Shown here one piece after another: positions 14,879 through 23,729 of a stretch of 33,263 nucleotides of DNA. This DNA comes from RGIG426 sp045600765 (lineage in GTDB: Bacteria; Bacillota; Clostridia; Oscillospirales; Acutalibacteraceae), in assembly GCA_045600765.1 (NCBI GenBank), contig JAZRYM010000047.1:1-33263 (forward strand). Reading direction: 5' to 3'. The notes below the pieces were generated by a model. That model searched no databases. It was given only the letters and a program-made list of their open reading frames with translations, and was not told where the DNA came from. The translations under genes were made by a program, and so were the position numbers. The number at the start of each line of letters is the position of its first letter. Within the stretch, counting starts at the first letter, position 1.

Positions 14879-14929
14879 AGACGAGATGTCTATATATTAT
14901 TTTTAATTATTACACGGGAGTGAACCTCT

Positions 14930-16429
14930 ATGCAATATCAAAGCACCCGCAACAGCCAACTTCGTGTCACCTCGGCGCAGGCGATTGCACGCGGTATTTC
15001 CGCGGATAAAGGGCTGTTCGTTCCGACGGAATTTCCGCACATCTCGCTTTCCGACCTCGAACGGATGAGCGGCGAATCGTATACGGCGCGGGCGAAATTC
15101 ATTCTCGGCACCTATCTCACCGACTTTACCGACGCGGAGGTGGCGGACTGTGTGGACAGCGCCTACACCGCGCAAAAATTCCGCTCGGCGGATGTGGCGC
15201 CGCTGACGCATCTTCACGACAACGCCTACGTGCTCGAACTGTGGCACGGCCCGACCTGCGCGTTCAAAGATATGGCGTTGCAAATTTTGCCGCACTTTAT
15301 GCGCTACGCCGTGGCAAAATCGTCGAACGGGGAAGAGACGGTTATTCTGGTTGCCACCTCCGGTGACACCGGCAAAGCGGCGCTCGAAGGGTTTTGCGAT
15401 GCACCCGGCACACGCATTTTGGTGTTTTATCCCGACCGGGGCGTTTCCAAGATGCAAAAATTGCAGATGGCGACGCAAGAGGGACAAAACGTCGGCGTGT
15501 TTGCCATTCGCGGCAACTTTGACGATGCGCAAAACGGCGTGAAAGCCATTTTCACCGACAAGGAAATCGGCGACCTGCTCGCCGCAAACGGCAAGCGGTT
15601 TTCTTCCGCCAACTCCATCAACTGGGGTCGCCTTTGCCCGCAGATTGTGTACTACATTTCCGCCTATTGCGACCTGATTAAAAACGGTACGCTGAAAGCG
15701 GGCGAGCCGATGAATGTCGTGGTGCCGACCGGCAACTTCGGCAACATCCTCGCCGCGTATTACGCGAAGAAGATGGGGTTGCCCATCAAAAAACTCATCT
15801 GCGCGTCCAACCAAAACCGCGTGCTGACCGATTTCTTCGAGAGCGGCACCTACGACCGTCGCCGCCCGTTCTTTACCACGTCGTCGCCGTCGATGGATAT
15901 TCTCATTTCCTCCAACCTCGAACGCTTGCTGTTCGACCTGTGCGACGGGGATGACGGCGAGGTGAAAGCGTGGATGGAAGCGCTCGTGTCCGACGGGCAT
16001 TACACCGTCTCCGACAAGGTGCGCGCGGCGCTGGATGCGCAGTTTGCTTCCGGCTGTTGCGACGAGAAGAAAACCGCCGAGGTTATTCGCGACACCTTTG
16101 AAAACTACCACTACCTCATCGACACCCACACCGCGGTTGCGGTCGGCGTGTATGAGGAGTATCGGCGCGAAACGGGGGACGAAACGCCCACCGTCATCGC
16201 CTCTACCGCCAACCCTTACAAGTTCCCGGCGAGCGTGCTGAACGCCCTTTGCGGGAGCGCACCGGCGGACGATTTCGACTGTGCCGATAAGCTGGAAGAA
16301 ACCTCCGGCATTTTGATGCCGCAACCGCTCAAATCGCTGAAAGGCAAAGCGGTGCGGTTTGAAACCGTGTGCGATGCGGCGGAGATGCGTGCCGAGGTGC
16401 TTTCCACCTTAGGCATTTCCGAGGGGTGA
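14930..16429 (+). CDS. thrC: Threonine synthase
   Basis: The 499-residue PLP enzyme converts O-phosphohomoserine to threonine. The PLP lysine is K113 in GPTCAFKDMALQIL, and the phosphate/PLP loop region includes VATSGDTGKAALEGF. VPTGNFGNILAAYYAKKMG is also conserved. The length fits the longer threonine synthase class. ATG 14930 follows CGGGAG. No T-box leader or other riboswitch was seen between the promoter and the start (about 45 nt). The rest of the homoserine branch (hom, thrB) is not in the window. Confidence 0.96.
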   Translation: MQYQSTRNSQLRVTSAQAIARGISADKGLFVPTEFPHISLSDLERMSGESYTARAKFILGTYLTDFTDAEVADCVDSAYTAQKFRSADVAPLTHLHDNAYVLELWHGPTCAFKDMALQILPHFMRYAVAKSSNGEETVILVATSGDTGKAALEGFCDAPGTRILVFYPDRGVSKMQKLQMATQEGQNVGVFAIRGNFDDAQNGVKAIFTDKEIGDLLAANGKRFSSANSINWGRLCPQIVYYISAYCDLIKNGTLKAGEPMNVVVPTGNFGNILAAYYAKKMGLPIKKLICASNQNRVLTDFFESGTYDRRRPFFTTSSPSMDILISSNLERLLFDLCDGDDGEVKAWMEALVSDGHYTVSDKVRAALDAQFASGCCDEKKTAEVIRDTFENYHYLIDTHTAVAVGVYEEYRRETGDETPTVIASTANPYKFPASVLNALCGSAPADDFDCADKLEETSGILMPQPLKSLKGKAVRFETVCDAAEMRAEVLSTLGISEG

Positions 16430-16433
16430 GTGC

Positions 16434-17132
16434 ATGGCGCTGTTTGCAATCGCCGACCCGCACCTGTCCCTTTCCGTCAACAAGCCGATGGACGTCTTTT
16501 CCGGGTGGGACGACTACGTCTCACGCTTGGAGCAAAACTGGCGCGCCCTCGTCACCGAGGACGACACCGTGGTGATTGCCGGTGACGTTTCGTGGGGAAT
16601 GTCGCTTGCCGAAGCGGCGGCGGATTTCGCATTTTTAGACCGTTTGCCCGGCAAAAAGTTGCTCTTTAAGGGCAACCACGATTACTGGTGGACGACCCGC
16701 CGTCAGATGGATTTGTTTTTTGAGCAAAACGGGTTTTCCACCCTGCGCGTGGTGCACAACGACGCCGTCGCGGTGGAAACTGTTGCCGTTTGCGGCAGTC
16801 GCGGCTGGTTTTTTGATGCCGGCGAAGCGGACAAAAAAGTGATTTTGCGCGAAGCGGGACGGCTTCGGACTTCCATTCAAGCCGCCAAAGCGACCGGGCT
16901 TGCGCCCGTGGTATTTTTGCATTACCCGCCGCTTTACGATGACCGCCGCTGTGAGGAGATTTGGCAGGTGCTCAAAGACGAGGGCGTGACCCGCGTGTAT
17001 TACGGGCATCTCCACGGCGCGGGTATTCGCGCCGCCGTAACGGGCGAGGTGGAGGGCATCCACCTGACCCTCATTTCCGGCGACAGCCTCGGGTTTACCC
17101 CGTTGCATATTCCGCAGAATGCGGACGTTTGA
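16434..17132 (+). CDS. Calcineurin-type metallophosphoesterase
   Basis: The 232-residue protein carries the metallophosphoesterase metal ligands in order: ADPH near the start, VVIAGDVSW, LLFKGNHDYWW, FLHYPPLYDD and VYYGHLHG. It most resembles a clostridial cytosolic phosphoesterase group of unknown substrate. It starts 4 nt after thrC, so it is likely co-transcribed, but no functional link to threonine synthesis can be read. Confidence 0.85.
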   Translation: MALFAIADPHLSLSVNKPMDVFSGWDDYVSRLEQNWRALVTEDDTVVIAGDVSWGMSLAEAAADFAFLDRLPGKKLLFKGNHDYWWTTRRQMDLFFEQNGFSTLRVVHNDAVAVETVAVCGSRGWFFDAGEADKKVILREAGRLRTSIQAAKATGLAPVVFLHYPPLYDDRRCEEIWQVLKDEGVTRVYYGHLHGAGIRAAVTGEVEGIHLTLISGDSLGFTPLHIPQNADV

Positions 17133-17200
17133 GTTCAATTTTGTTACATTACCACAAGCGTTTGTGGAAAAATATTAAATCATTCCGGGAGGAAGTACCA

Positions 17201-18634
17201 ATGAGTTTAGTCAAAGCAGAGAAAACCGAAACCGCCAACCGTGTGAAGTTGGAAGTCAACGTCGATGCCGCTACGTTTGAGCAAGCGGTGTCCGCCGCCT
17301 ATCGCAAAAACGTCAAGTCGATGAACATCCCCGGCTTCCGTAAAGGCAAGGCGCCGCGCGCGTACATCGAGAAAATTTACGGTGCGGAGATTTTTTATGA
17401 GGATGCGATGAACGCGGTGTATCCGGCGGCGTTGGACGAAGCCATCGCCGAGAGCGGCTATGCGTTTGTGGAAGATAAAATTGATTTGGATGTGACTTCC
17501 GTCGGCAAAGAGGGTCTTACGTTCACCGCGGTGGTGACCGTGAAACCGGAATGCAAAATCGACGGCTACAAAGGTCTGAAAGCGGAAAAAGCCGCTGTGT
17601 CCGTGTCGGATGACGACGTGAACGCCGAACTTAAAAAGTTCCAAGACCGTCAATCCCGCCTTGTGTCGGTGGAAGACCGTGCCGCCAAACTGGACGACAT
17701 CGTGATGATTGATTACGAAGGCTTTGTGGACGACGTGGCGTTTGCCGGCGGCAAAGGGGAGAACCAGTCGCTGACCCTCGGTGCCGGTCAATTCATTCCG
17801 GGCTTTGAGGAGCAGATTGTCGGCAAAAAAATCGGCGAGGAATTTGACGTGAACGTCACCTTCCCGACCGAGTACCACGCGGAAGAGCTTGCCGGCAAAG
17901 AAGCGGTGTTCAAATGCAAACTGCACGAAATCAAAATGCGCGAGTTGCCGGAACTGAACGACGATTTTGCCAAAGATTGCAGCGAGTTCGATACGCTCGA
18001 TGAGTTCAAAGCGGACGTCAAAGCAAAACTGACCGAGTCGGCGGAGCAGGAAGCGGATGCCGCGTTTGAGACCGCGCTTGCCGAACAGCTTGCTGATTTG
18101 CTGGAAGCGGACATCCCGCAGGCGATGTTTGAGAATGCGATGGACGATGCGGTGGAAGATTTTGCCCGCCGTCTGCAAATGCAGGGTCTGTCCCTCGATA
18201 TGTATATGCAGTACACCGGTATGGACGAGAAAGCGTTCCGCGAGACCACGCGTGAACAGGCGGAAAAACAGGTGAAAGTCCGCTTGGCGCTCGAAACCAT
18301 CGCGAAAAACGAGAAAATTGAACCGACCGCCGAGGACGTGGAAGCGGAGTACGCTAAGTTTGCCGAGATGTATAAAATGGACGTGGAGAAAATCAAAGCC
18401 GCCATTCCGGAGAAGAACCTGCGCGAAGACCTGGCGGAGGAAAAAGCGATGCATTTCGTGAAAGATAACGCCAAAGTCGGCAAACCGGCGGCGAAGAAGA
18501 CCACCTCGACCGCGAAGAAACCGGCGACGAAGAAAGAAACCGCGGAGACCGCTGAAAAGAAACCGGCGGCGAAGAAAACCACTTCGACCGCGAAAAAACC
18601 GGCGGCGAAAAAGACCGAAAAAACCGAGAAATAA
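17201..18634 (+). CDS. tig: Trigger factor with a lysine/alanine-rich C-terminal tail
   Basis: The 477-residue ribosome-bound chaperone and prolyl isomerase folds nascent chains. The ribosome-binding signature GFRKGKAPRAYIEKIYG lies near residue 44. An FKBP-type isomerase domain with LGAGQFIPGFEEQIVG (about 155-240) and the helical chaperone domain follow. Typical trigger factors end near residue 425-430. Here about 50 extra residues follow, rich in Lys, Ala and Thr, with two copies of KPAAKKTTSTAKKPA. ATG 17201 follows GGGAGGAAG; the frame is open far upstream, but that part is a shadow of the phosphoesterase gene. tig heads the proteostasis block tig-clpP-clpX-lon. Confidence 0.96.
   Translation: MSLVKAEKTETANRVKLEVNVDAATFEQAVSAAYRKNVKSMNIPGFRKGKAPRAYIEKIYGAEIFYEDAMNAVYPAALDEAIAESGYAFVEDKIDLDVTSVGKEGLTFTAVVTVKPECKIDGYKGLKAEKAAVSVSDDDVNAELKKFQDRQSRLVSVEDRAAKLDDIVMIDYEGFVDDVAFAGGKGENQSLTLGAGQFIPGFEEQIVGKKIGEEFDVNVTFPTEYHAEELAGKEAVFKCKLHEIKMRELPELNDDFAKDCSEFDTLDEFKADVKAKLTESAEQEADAAFETALAEQLADLLEADIPQAMFENAMDDAVEDFARRLQMQGLSLDMYMQYTGMDEKAFRETTREQAEKQVKVRLALETIAKNEKIEPTAEDVEAEYAKFAEMYKMDVEKIKAAIPEKNLREDLAEEKAMHFVKDNAKVGKPAAKKTTSTAKKPATKKETAETAEKKPAAKKTTSTAKKPAAKKTEKTEK
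18482..18612 (+). repeat. In-frame 78-bp repeat encoding the histone-like tail of trigger factor
   Basis: Two copies begin at 18482 and 18560 and encode KPAAKKTTSTAKKPA, separated by a Thr/Glu-rich spacer. The resulting basic tail resembles the low-complexity AAKK tails of histone H1-like bacterial proteins. Confidence 0.8.
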
Positions 18635-18698
18635 GTTTTTCGATTAAACCGGCCGATTTTGCCCACACTCATTTATGATTGACGAAAGGAAGATGGCT

Positions 18699-19298
18699 AT
18701 GAATGAACGTATGAGCAGTTTGGTGCCTTATGTGGTGGAACAAACGGGCCACGGAGAGCGCAGTTACGACATTTTCTCTCGCTTGCTGAACGACCGTATC
18801 GTGATGCTGTGCGACGAGGTCAACGAAAACAGCGCGTCGCTCGTGGTAGCGCAACTTCTCTACCTCGAAGGGCAAGACCCCGACAAAGACATTCATCTGT
18901 ATATCAACAGCCCCGGCGGTAATATCAAAGACGGTATGGCGATTTACGACACGATGCAGTTTATCAAATGCGACGTGTCCACCATCTGCATCGGTATGGC
19001 GGCGAGCATGGGTTCGTTCCTGCTTGCGGCGGGTGCCAAAGGCAAACGGATGGCGCTCCCCAACAGCGAAATTATGATTCATCAGCCGCTCGGCGGAACG
19101 CAGGGGCAGGCGAGTGATATTAAAATCCAAGCCGACCACATTCTGTATATCCGCGGCAAGATGAACAAAATGCTTGCCGAGATGACCGGTCAGTCGATTG
19201 AGACGATTGAAAAAGACACCGACCGCGACAACTATATGTCTGCGGAAGAGGCGGTTCAGTACGGTCTTATCGACAAAGTGATTGAAAAACGCGCGTAA
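18699..19298 (+). CDS. clpP: ATP-dependent Clp protease proteolytic subunit
   Basis: The 199-residue serine protease forms the two-ring chamber that degrades proteins fed by ClpX or ClpA/C ATPases. The catalytic Ser is in CIGMAASMGSFLLAAG, the His in MIHQPLGG and the Asp in KDTDRDNYMSAEEA. LYINSPGGNIKDGMAIYDTM is conserved. Of several in-frame ATGs (18675, 18693, 18699, 18711), 18699 is chosen because AAAGGA ends 8 nt upstream. It lies between tig and clpX. Confidence 0.97.
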   Translation: MNERMSSLVPYVVEQTGHGERSYDIFSRLLNDRIVMLCDEVNENSASLVVAQLLYLEGQDPDKDIHLYINSPGGNIKDGMAIYDTMQFIKCDVSTICIGMAASMGSFLLAAGAKGKRMALPNSEIMIHQPLGGTQGQASDIKIQADHILYIRGKMNKMLAEMTGQSIETIEKDTDRDNYMSAEEAVQYGLIDKVIEKRA

Positions 19299-19324
19299 TC
19301 CATTTTTGAAAGAGGTGAAACCGT

Positions 19325-20644
19325 ATGCCGAACGTGGATAATCCCCAAAACCTGACCTGCTCGTTTTGCGGCAAAACGCAGGATGACGTCTCTCGTTTGC
19401 TCGCGGGACCCGGCGTGTGCATTTGCAACGAGTGCGTGGGGCTGTGCTATGACATTTTGGTGGAGGAATTCGGCGAAGTTCCCACCAAAAAACGCAGTAA
19501 ACCCGTCCAAAAAGCGGAAGCGGAATTTCAACTGCCCAGTCCCGCCGAACTGAAAAAGGGACTCGATGAGTACGTCATTGGGCAAGACCGCGCGAAAGTG
19601 ACCCTTTCGGTGGCGGTTTACAACCACTATAAACGCATTTTCTGTCAAGAGGAAAACGCGCCCGAACTGGGCAAGAGCAACGTGTTGCTCCTCGGCCCGA
19701 CCGGTGTAGGCAAAACGGCGCTTGCGCGCACGCTTGCGAACCTTCTTGACGTGCCGTTCGCTATCGCGGATGCTACCACGCTGACCGAAGCCGGTTACGT
19801 GGGCGAGGATGTGGAAAACATCCTGCTTCGCCTCATTCAAGCGGCGGACGGCGACGTTAGAAAAGCGGAACGCGGTATCATTTACGTGGACGAGATTGAC
19901 AAAATCTCCCGCCGTAGTGAAAATCCGTCGATTACGCGCGACGTGTCCGGTGAGGGTGTGCAGCAAGCCCTCCTCAAAATCATTGAGGGCACGGTATCCA
20001 ACGTCCCGCCGACCGGCGGACGCAAACACCCGCAACAGAACTTTATCCAAATCGACACGTCGAATATTCTGTTCATCCTCGGCGGTGCTTTTTCTGGACT
20101 CGAAAACCTCATCGCCAAACGGGTGGGCGGCGGTGCGCTCGGTTTTGAAAACAAAGTGCTGTCCAAAGCGGATTTGACGTCGAGCGAAATGCTCCAAAAA
20201 GTGACGGCGCAAGACCTCGTGAAATTCGGACTTATTCCCGAATTGGTCGGACGTATGCCGGTTATCACAACGCTGGAAGCGCTCGAAACGGATGCGATGG
20301 TCAAAATTTTGACCGAGCCAAAAGATGCGCTTGTGAAACAGTATGAATACCTGTTTGCGCTTGACGACGTGAAACTGGAATTCACCGACGGTGCGCTCAA
20401 AGCGATTGCCGAAAAAGCTTTGGCAATGGATACCGGTGCGCGCGGACTGCGCTCCGTGATGGAGGGTCTTTTGACCGATTTGATGTTTGCCGTTCCGTCC
20501 AATCCGCTTATTTCCAAAGTGAAAGTGGATGAGGATTGTGTCCTCGGTAAAAGCGACGCTGAAATTACGGAAGACCCGACCCGTAAAGGGAAAGCGACTC
20601 GTTCGCCGATTAAACGGCAACAAACCCGCCGTGCCACGGCGTAA
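19325..20644 (+). CDS. clpX: ATP-dependent Clp protease ATP-binding subunit ClpX
   Basis: The 439-residue AAA+ unfoldase has an N-terminal zinc finger (C12, C15, C34, C37), Walker A GPTGVGKTALA and Walker B IIYVDEIDKI. The pore region VGEDVENILLRL and the sensor/arginine regions of the family follow. It recognises tagged substrates and threads them into ClpP, encoded just upstream (26-nt gap). The C-terminus has a short basic extension (KGKATRSPIKRQQTRRATA). ATG 19325 follows AAAGAGGTG. Confidence 0.98.
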   Translation: MPNVDNPQNLTCSFCGKTQDDVSRLLAGPGVCICNECVGLCYDILVEEFGEVPTKKRSKPVQKAEAEFQLPSPAELKKGLDEYVIGQDRAKVTLSVAVYNHYKRIFCQEENAPELGKSNVLLLGPTGVGKTALARTLANLLDVPFAIADATTLTEAGYVGEDVENILLRLIQAADGDVRKAERGIIYVDEIDKISRRSENPSITRDVSGEGVQQALLKIIEGTVSNVPPTGGRKHPQQNFIQIDTSNILFILGGAFSGLENLIAKRVGGGALGFENKVLSKADLTSSEMLQKVTAQDLVKFGLIPELVGRMPVITTLEALETDAMVKILTEPKDALVKQYEYLFALDDVKLEFTDGALKAIAEKALAMDTGARGLRSVMEGLLTDLMFAVPSNPLISKVKVDEDCVLGKSDAEITEDPTRKGKATRSPIKRQQTRRATA

Positions 20645-20704
20645 CAACCCCGTTTGTGACGGTGTGTGACGGCATAAACTAAACCCATTTGTGAGGATTT
20701 CATA

Positions 20705-23122
20705 ATGAGCATACAAACGAATGTTGCTCGTGTAAAAGCCCTGCCCCTGCTTGCTTTGCGGGGGCTCGTGCCTTTTCCGGGTGTGATGTTACATTTTGAT
20801 ATAGGACGGGAACGCTCGATGGCGGCGCTTTCCGAAGCGATGGAGAGCGACCAGGAACTGTTCCTCGTTATGCAACGGGACGATCGTGTGGAAGAACCGT
20901 CTTTGGACGATTTGCACGCGGTCGGTGTGGTTGTGCAGGTGCGGCAGATTATGAAACTGCCGAAAAACGGTTTGCGCGTGGTGGCGGAAGGCTTGTACCG
21001 CGCCACCGTGACCGAGGTGCTGTCCGCAGACCCGTGTTTGCGGGTACAAACGGTCGAAAAGCGCAGTCGCCTGCCGCTCGATGAGGCAAAACGTGAGGCG
21101 TTTTGCCGTTTGCTCCGCGCTTCGTTCAACGAATTTGCCGCGCTGTCGCCCAACGTGACGGCGGATGCGATTGACCGCGTTGACCGCTTGCGCGAGAATT
21201 TGTCCGATTTGTGCGACCATATCGCGTTTAATTTGCCGCTGTTTCCGGAGAAAAAGCAGGCGCTTTTGGCGCAACTGCTTGTCGGAACGCGGGCGCAAAC
21301 GGTGTTGTCGCTGTTGGAACGCGAAAAGAATGTGGCAAGCCTTGAACTGGAACTGCACGACCGCGTGCAGGAGCGTATGGACGACAATCAGCGGGATTAT
21401 TACCTGCGCGAGCAGATGCACGTGATTGCCGACGAACTGGGGGATGAGGATGACCCGCTTCACGAGGCGGAGGAATACCGCGAAAAAATCGCCGCGTTGG
21501 CGCTTCCGGATGAGGTGAAAACCGCCCTCGAAAAAGAGTGCAAAAAACTCTCGAAAATGCCGGTCGGCTCGCAAGAAGCGACCGTCTCGCGCGTGTATCT
21601 TGACACCTGCCTCGACCTGCCGTGGAACGTGAAAACGGAGGACGATATAGACCTTTCGCGCGCCAAAGCGATTTTGGAGCGCGACCATTACGGGTTGTCG
21701 GAGGTCAAGGAACGCATTTTGGAACTGCTTGCCGTGCGCCGTCGTAACCCCGATGCGCGCGGGCAGGTGGTGTGTCTTGTCGGCCCGCCCGGTGTGGGTA
21801 AAACGTCCATTGCCCGCGCGGTTGCGGAAGCGATGGGACGGAAATTCGTGCGCGTGTCGCTCGGCGGCGTGCGGGACGAAGCGGAAATCCGCGGCCACCG
21901 TCGCACCTATATCGGCGCGCTTCCCGGGCGAATACTGACCGCTATTTCCAAAGCCGGCTCCAAAAACCCGCTGTTGTTGCTTGATGAGGTGGACAAGCTC
22001 GGGAACGACCACCGCGGTGACCCGGCGTCCGCTCTGCTTGAAGTGTTGGATTTTGAGCAAAACCACGCATTTGTTGACCACTATATCGACCTGCCGTTTG
22101 ATTTGTCCGACGTAATGTTTTTGACCACCGCCAACGATGCGTCCGAAATTCCGGCACCGCTCTTTGACCGGATGGACGTCATCACGCTGGACGGCTATAC
22201 CGAGCAGGAAAAGTTACATATCGCCAAACGCCATTTGGTCAAAAAACAACTGGCGGCAACCGGTATGGAGGGGACAAAACTTCGCTTTTCGGACAGTGTG
22301 CTCAAAACGCTGATTGAGCGGTATACCCGCGAAGCCGGCGTGCGCACGCTGGAACGCACCATCGGCAAAGTGTGCCGTAAAATGGCGTTGAAAGCGGAAA
22401 ACGGCGAGCCGTGCACCCTTTCGGCAAAGTCGCTGGAAGCGCTCCTCGGCCCGTGCCCCTACAAACCCGACCATCTGCCGGAACAAGACGAAATCGGCGT
22501 GGTGAACGGACTTGCGTGGACGTCGGCGGGCGGCGAATTGCTCCCTATTGAGGTGGCGGTGCTTCCCGGAACGGGTAAAATCGAGTTGACCGGCTCGCTC
22601 GGCGACGTGATGAAAGAATCGGCGAAAATCGCCGTCAGCGTGTGCCGCGCAAACGCGGAAAAATACGGCATTGAGGGCGATTTTTACAAGACGAAAGATG
22701 TGCATATCCACGCGCCGGAGGGCGCCGTTCCGAAAGACGGCCCGTCCGCCGGTATCACGATGACGACCGCGCTCGTGTCGGCGCTGACGGGTATTCCCGT
22801 GCGCCGCGACGTGGCGATGACGGGCGAAATCTCGTTGCGCGGCAACGTGATTCCTATCGGCGGACTCAAAGAAAAATTGATGGCGGCGTACGCCCGCAAG
22901 ATGACCACCGTGCTCATCCCACGGGACAACCTGCCCGACCTTGCGAAAGTGGATGCCGAGGTGCGCGAGGGGTTGACGGTGAAACCGGTGTCGCATATTG
23001 ACGAGGTGCTGTCGCTGTCGCTGACGCGCGCAACGAAAGCGCACAAAGCGGCCGGCAAACGGGCTTCCCGTCAGACGGCAACGTCCGCCGCAGAACAACG
23101 AATGAAAGGAACGTGCCTATGA
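20705..23122 (+). CDS. lon: ATP-dependent protease Lon
   Basis: The 805-residue protein has a LAN substrate-binding domain (LPLLALRGLVPFPGVMLHFDIG), an AAA+ domain with GPPGVGKTSIARA and LLLDEVDKL, and a serine-lysine peptidase domain. The catalytic Ser is in PKDGPSAGITM and the Lys in GGLKEKLMAAY. It degrades damaged and short-lived regulatory proteins in the cytosol. ATG 20705 follows GAGGAT. Its stop overlaps the engB start (ATGA). Confidence 0.98.
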   Translation: MSIQTNVARVKALPLLALRGLVPFPGVMLHFDIGRERSMAALSEAMESDQELFLVMQRDDRVEEPSLDDLHAVGVVVQVRQIMKLPKNGLRVVAEGLYRATVTEVLSADPCLRVQTVEKRSRLPLDEAKREAFCRLLRASFNEFAALSPNVTADAIDRVDRLRENLSDLCDHIAFNLPLFPEKKQALLAQLLVGTRAQTVLSLLEREKNVASLELELHDRVQERMDDNQRDYYLREQMHVIADELGDEDDPLHEAEEYREKIAALALPDEVKTALEKECKKLSKMPVGSQEATVSRVYLDTCLDLPWNVKTEDDIDLSRAKAILERDHYGLSEVKERILELLAVRRRNPDARGQVVCLVGPPGVGKTSIARAVAEAMGRKFVRVSLGGVRDEAEIRGHRRTYIGALPGRILTAISKAGSKNPLLLLDEVDKLGNDHRGDPASALLEVLDFEQNHAFVDHYIDLPFDLSDVMFLTTANDASEIPAPLFDRMDVITLDGYTEQEKLHIAKRHLVKKQLAATGMEGTKLRFSDSVLKTLIERYTREAGVRTLERTIGKVCRKMALKAENGEPCTLSAKSLEALLGPCPYKPDHLPEQDEIGVVNGLAWTSAGGELLPIEVAVLPGTGKIELTGSLGDVMKESAKIAVSVCRANAEKYGIEGDFYKTKDVHIHAPEGAVPKDGPSAGITMTTALVSALTGIPVRRDVAMTGEISLRGNVIPIGGLKEKLMAAYARKMTTVLIPRDNLPDLAKVDAEVREGLTVKPVSHIDEVLSLSLTRATKAHKAAGKRASRQTATSAAEQRMKGTCL

Positions 23123-23706
23123 AACCCGAATCGGCGGTGTTTGAGACGTCGGTAGGCTTAAAAGCCCAACTGCCGCAAGACACGCTTCCCGAAATTGTGT
23201 TTTCCGGGCGGTCGAACGTGGGAAAATCCACTCTGATTAACACCTTGCTTCGCCGCAAAAATTTGGCGCGCACTTCCGCGACACCCGGCAAAACCGCGAC
23301 CATCAACTTTTATAAATTGGATACAATGCGGTTTGTTGATTTGCCCGGTTACGGCTATGCCAAAGTGGCGCGAGAGGAAAAACGCCGCTGGGGTGAATTG
23401 ATTGAAGGCTATTTTGCCGCCGACCGCGATGTGCGGCTCGTCATTCAGCTGTGCGATATGCGCCACGACCCGACGGCGGACGACCGCCAGATGATAGAAT
23501 ATATGGCGGAAAACGGCGTGCCGTTTTTGGTGGTACTCACTAAGGCGGACAAGCTGAACAAAACCGAACGCGCCGCGCGCCTTGCCGCCTATGAGGCGAT
23601 TTTTGCCGACTACGAGGGGTTGACGGTGATACCGTATTCTTCCGTGACCGGCGAGGGGAGAGAGCAACTGCTCTCCATTTTGCGCGAGGTGGGCGAAGAA
23701 GACTGA
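23119..23706 (+). CDS. engB: Ribosome biogenesis GTPase EngB (YsxC/YihA)
   Basis: The 195-residue GTPase has G1 GRSNVGKSTLIN, the G2 threonine in RTSATPGKT, G3 DLPGYG and G4 LTKADK, with SSVTGEG as G5. It acts in 50S assembly and is usually essential. Gene order lon-engB is the same as in Bacillus, and the ATGA overlap with lon implies coupled translation. ATG 23119 is preferred over the in-frame GTG at 23113 because AAAGGAA lies about 10 nt upstream of it. Confidence 0.97.
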   Translation: MKPESAVFETSVGLKAQLPQDTLPEIVFSGRSNVGKSTLINTLLRRKNLARTSATPGKTATINFYKLDTMRFVDLPGYGYAKVAREEKRRWGELIEGYFAADRDVRLVIQLCDMRHDPTADDRQMIEYMAENGVPFLVVLTKADKLNKTERAARLAAYEAIFADYEGLTVIPYSSVTGEGREQLLSILREVGEED

Positions 23707-23729
23707 ATCCGTTTTAGGAGGATGAAACG

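Noticed and set aside
14879..14929. T-box leader in front of thrC
   Set aside because: The leader is about 45 nt, far too short, and lacks the T-box sequence and an antiterminator.
14903..16324. Long minus-strand open frame opposite thrC (473 codons)
   Set aside because: It is the antisense shadow of thrC, without recognisable motifs.
16961..17200. N-terminal extension of trigger factor
   Set aside because: It lies inside the phosphoesterase gene in another frame; a clear GGGAGG start is at 17201.
20789..22081. Minus-strand open frame opposite lon
   Set aside because: It is the antisense shadow of lon; the residue mix (Arg, His, Phe) is typical of a reversed GC-rich coding frame.
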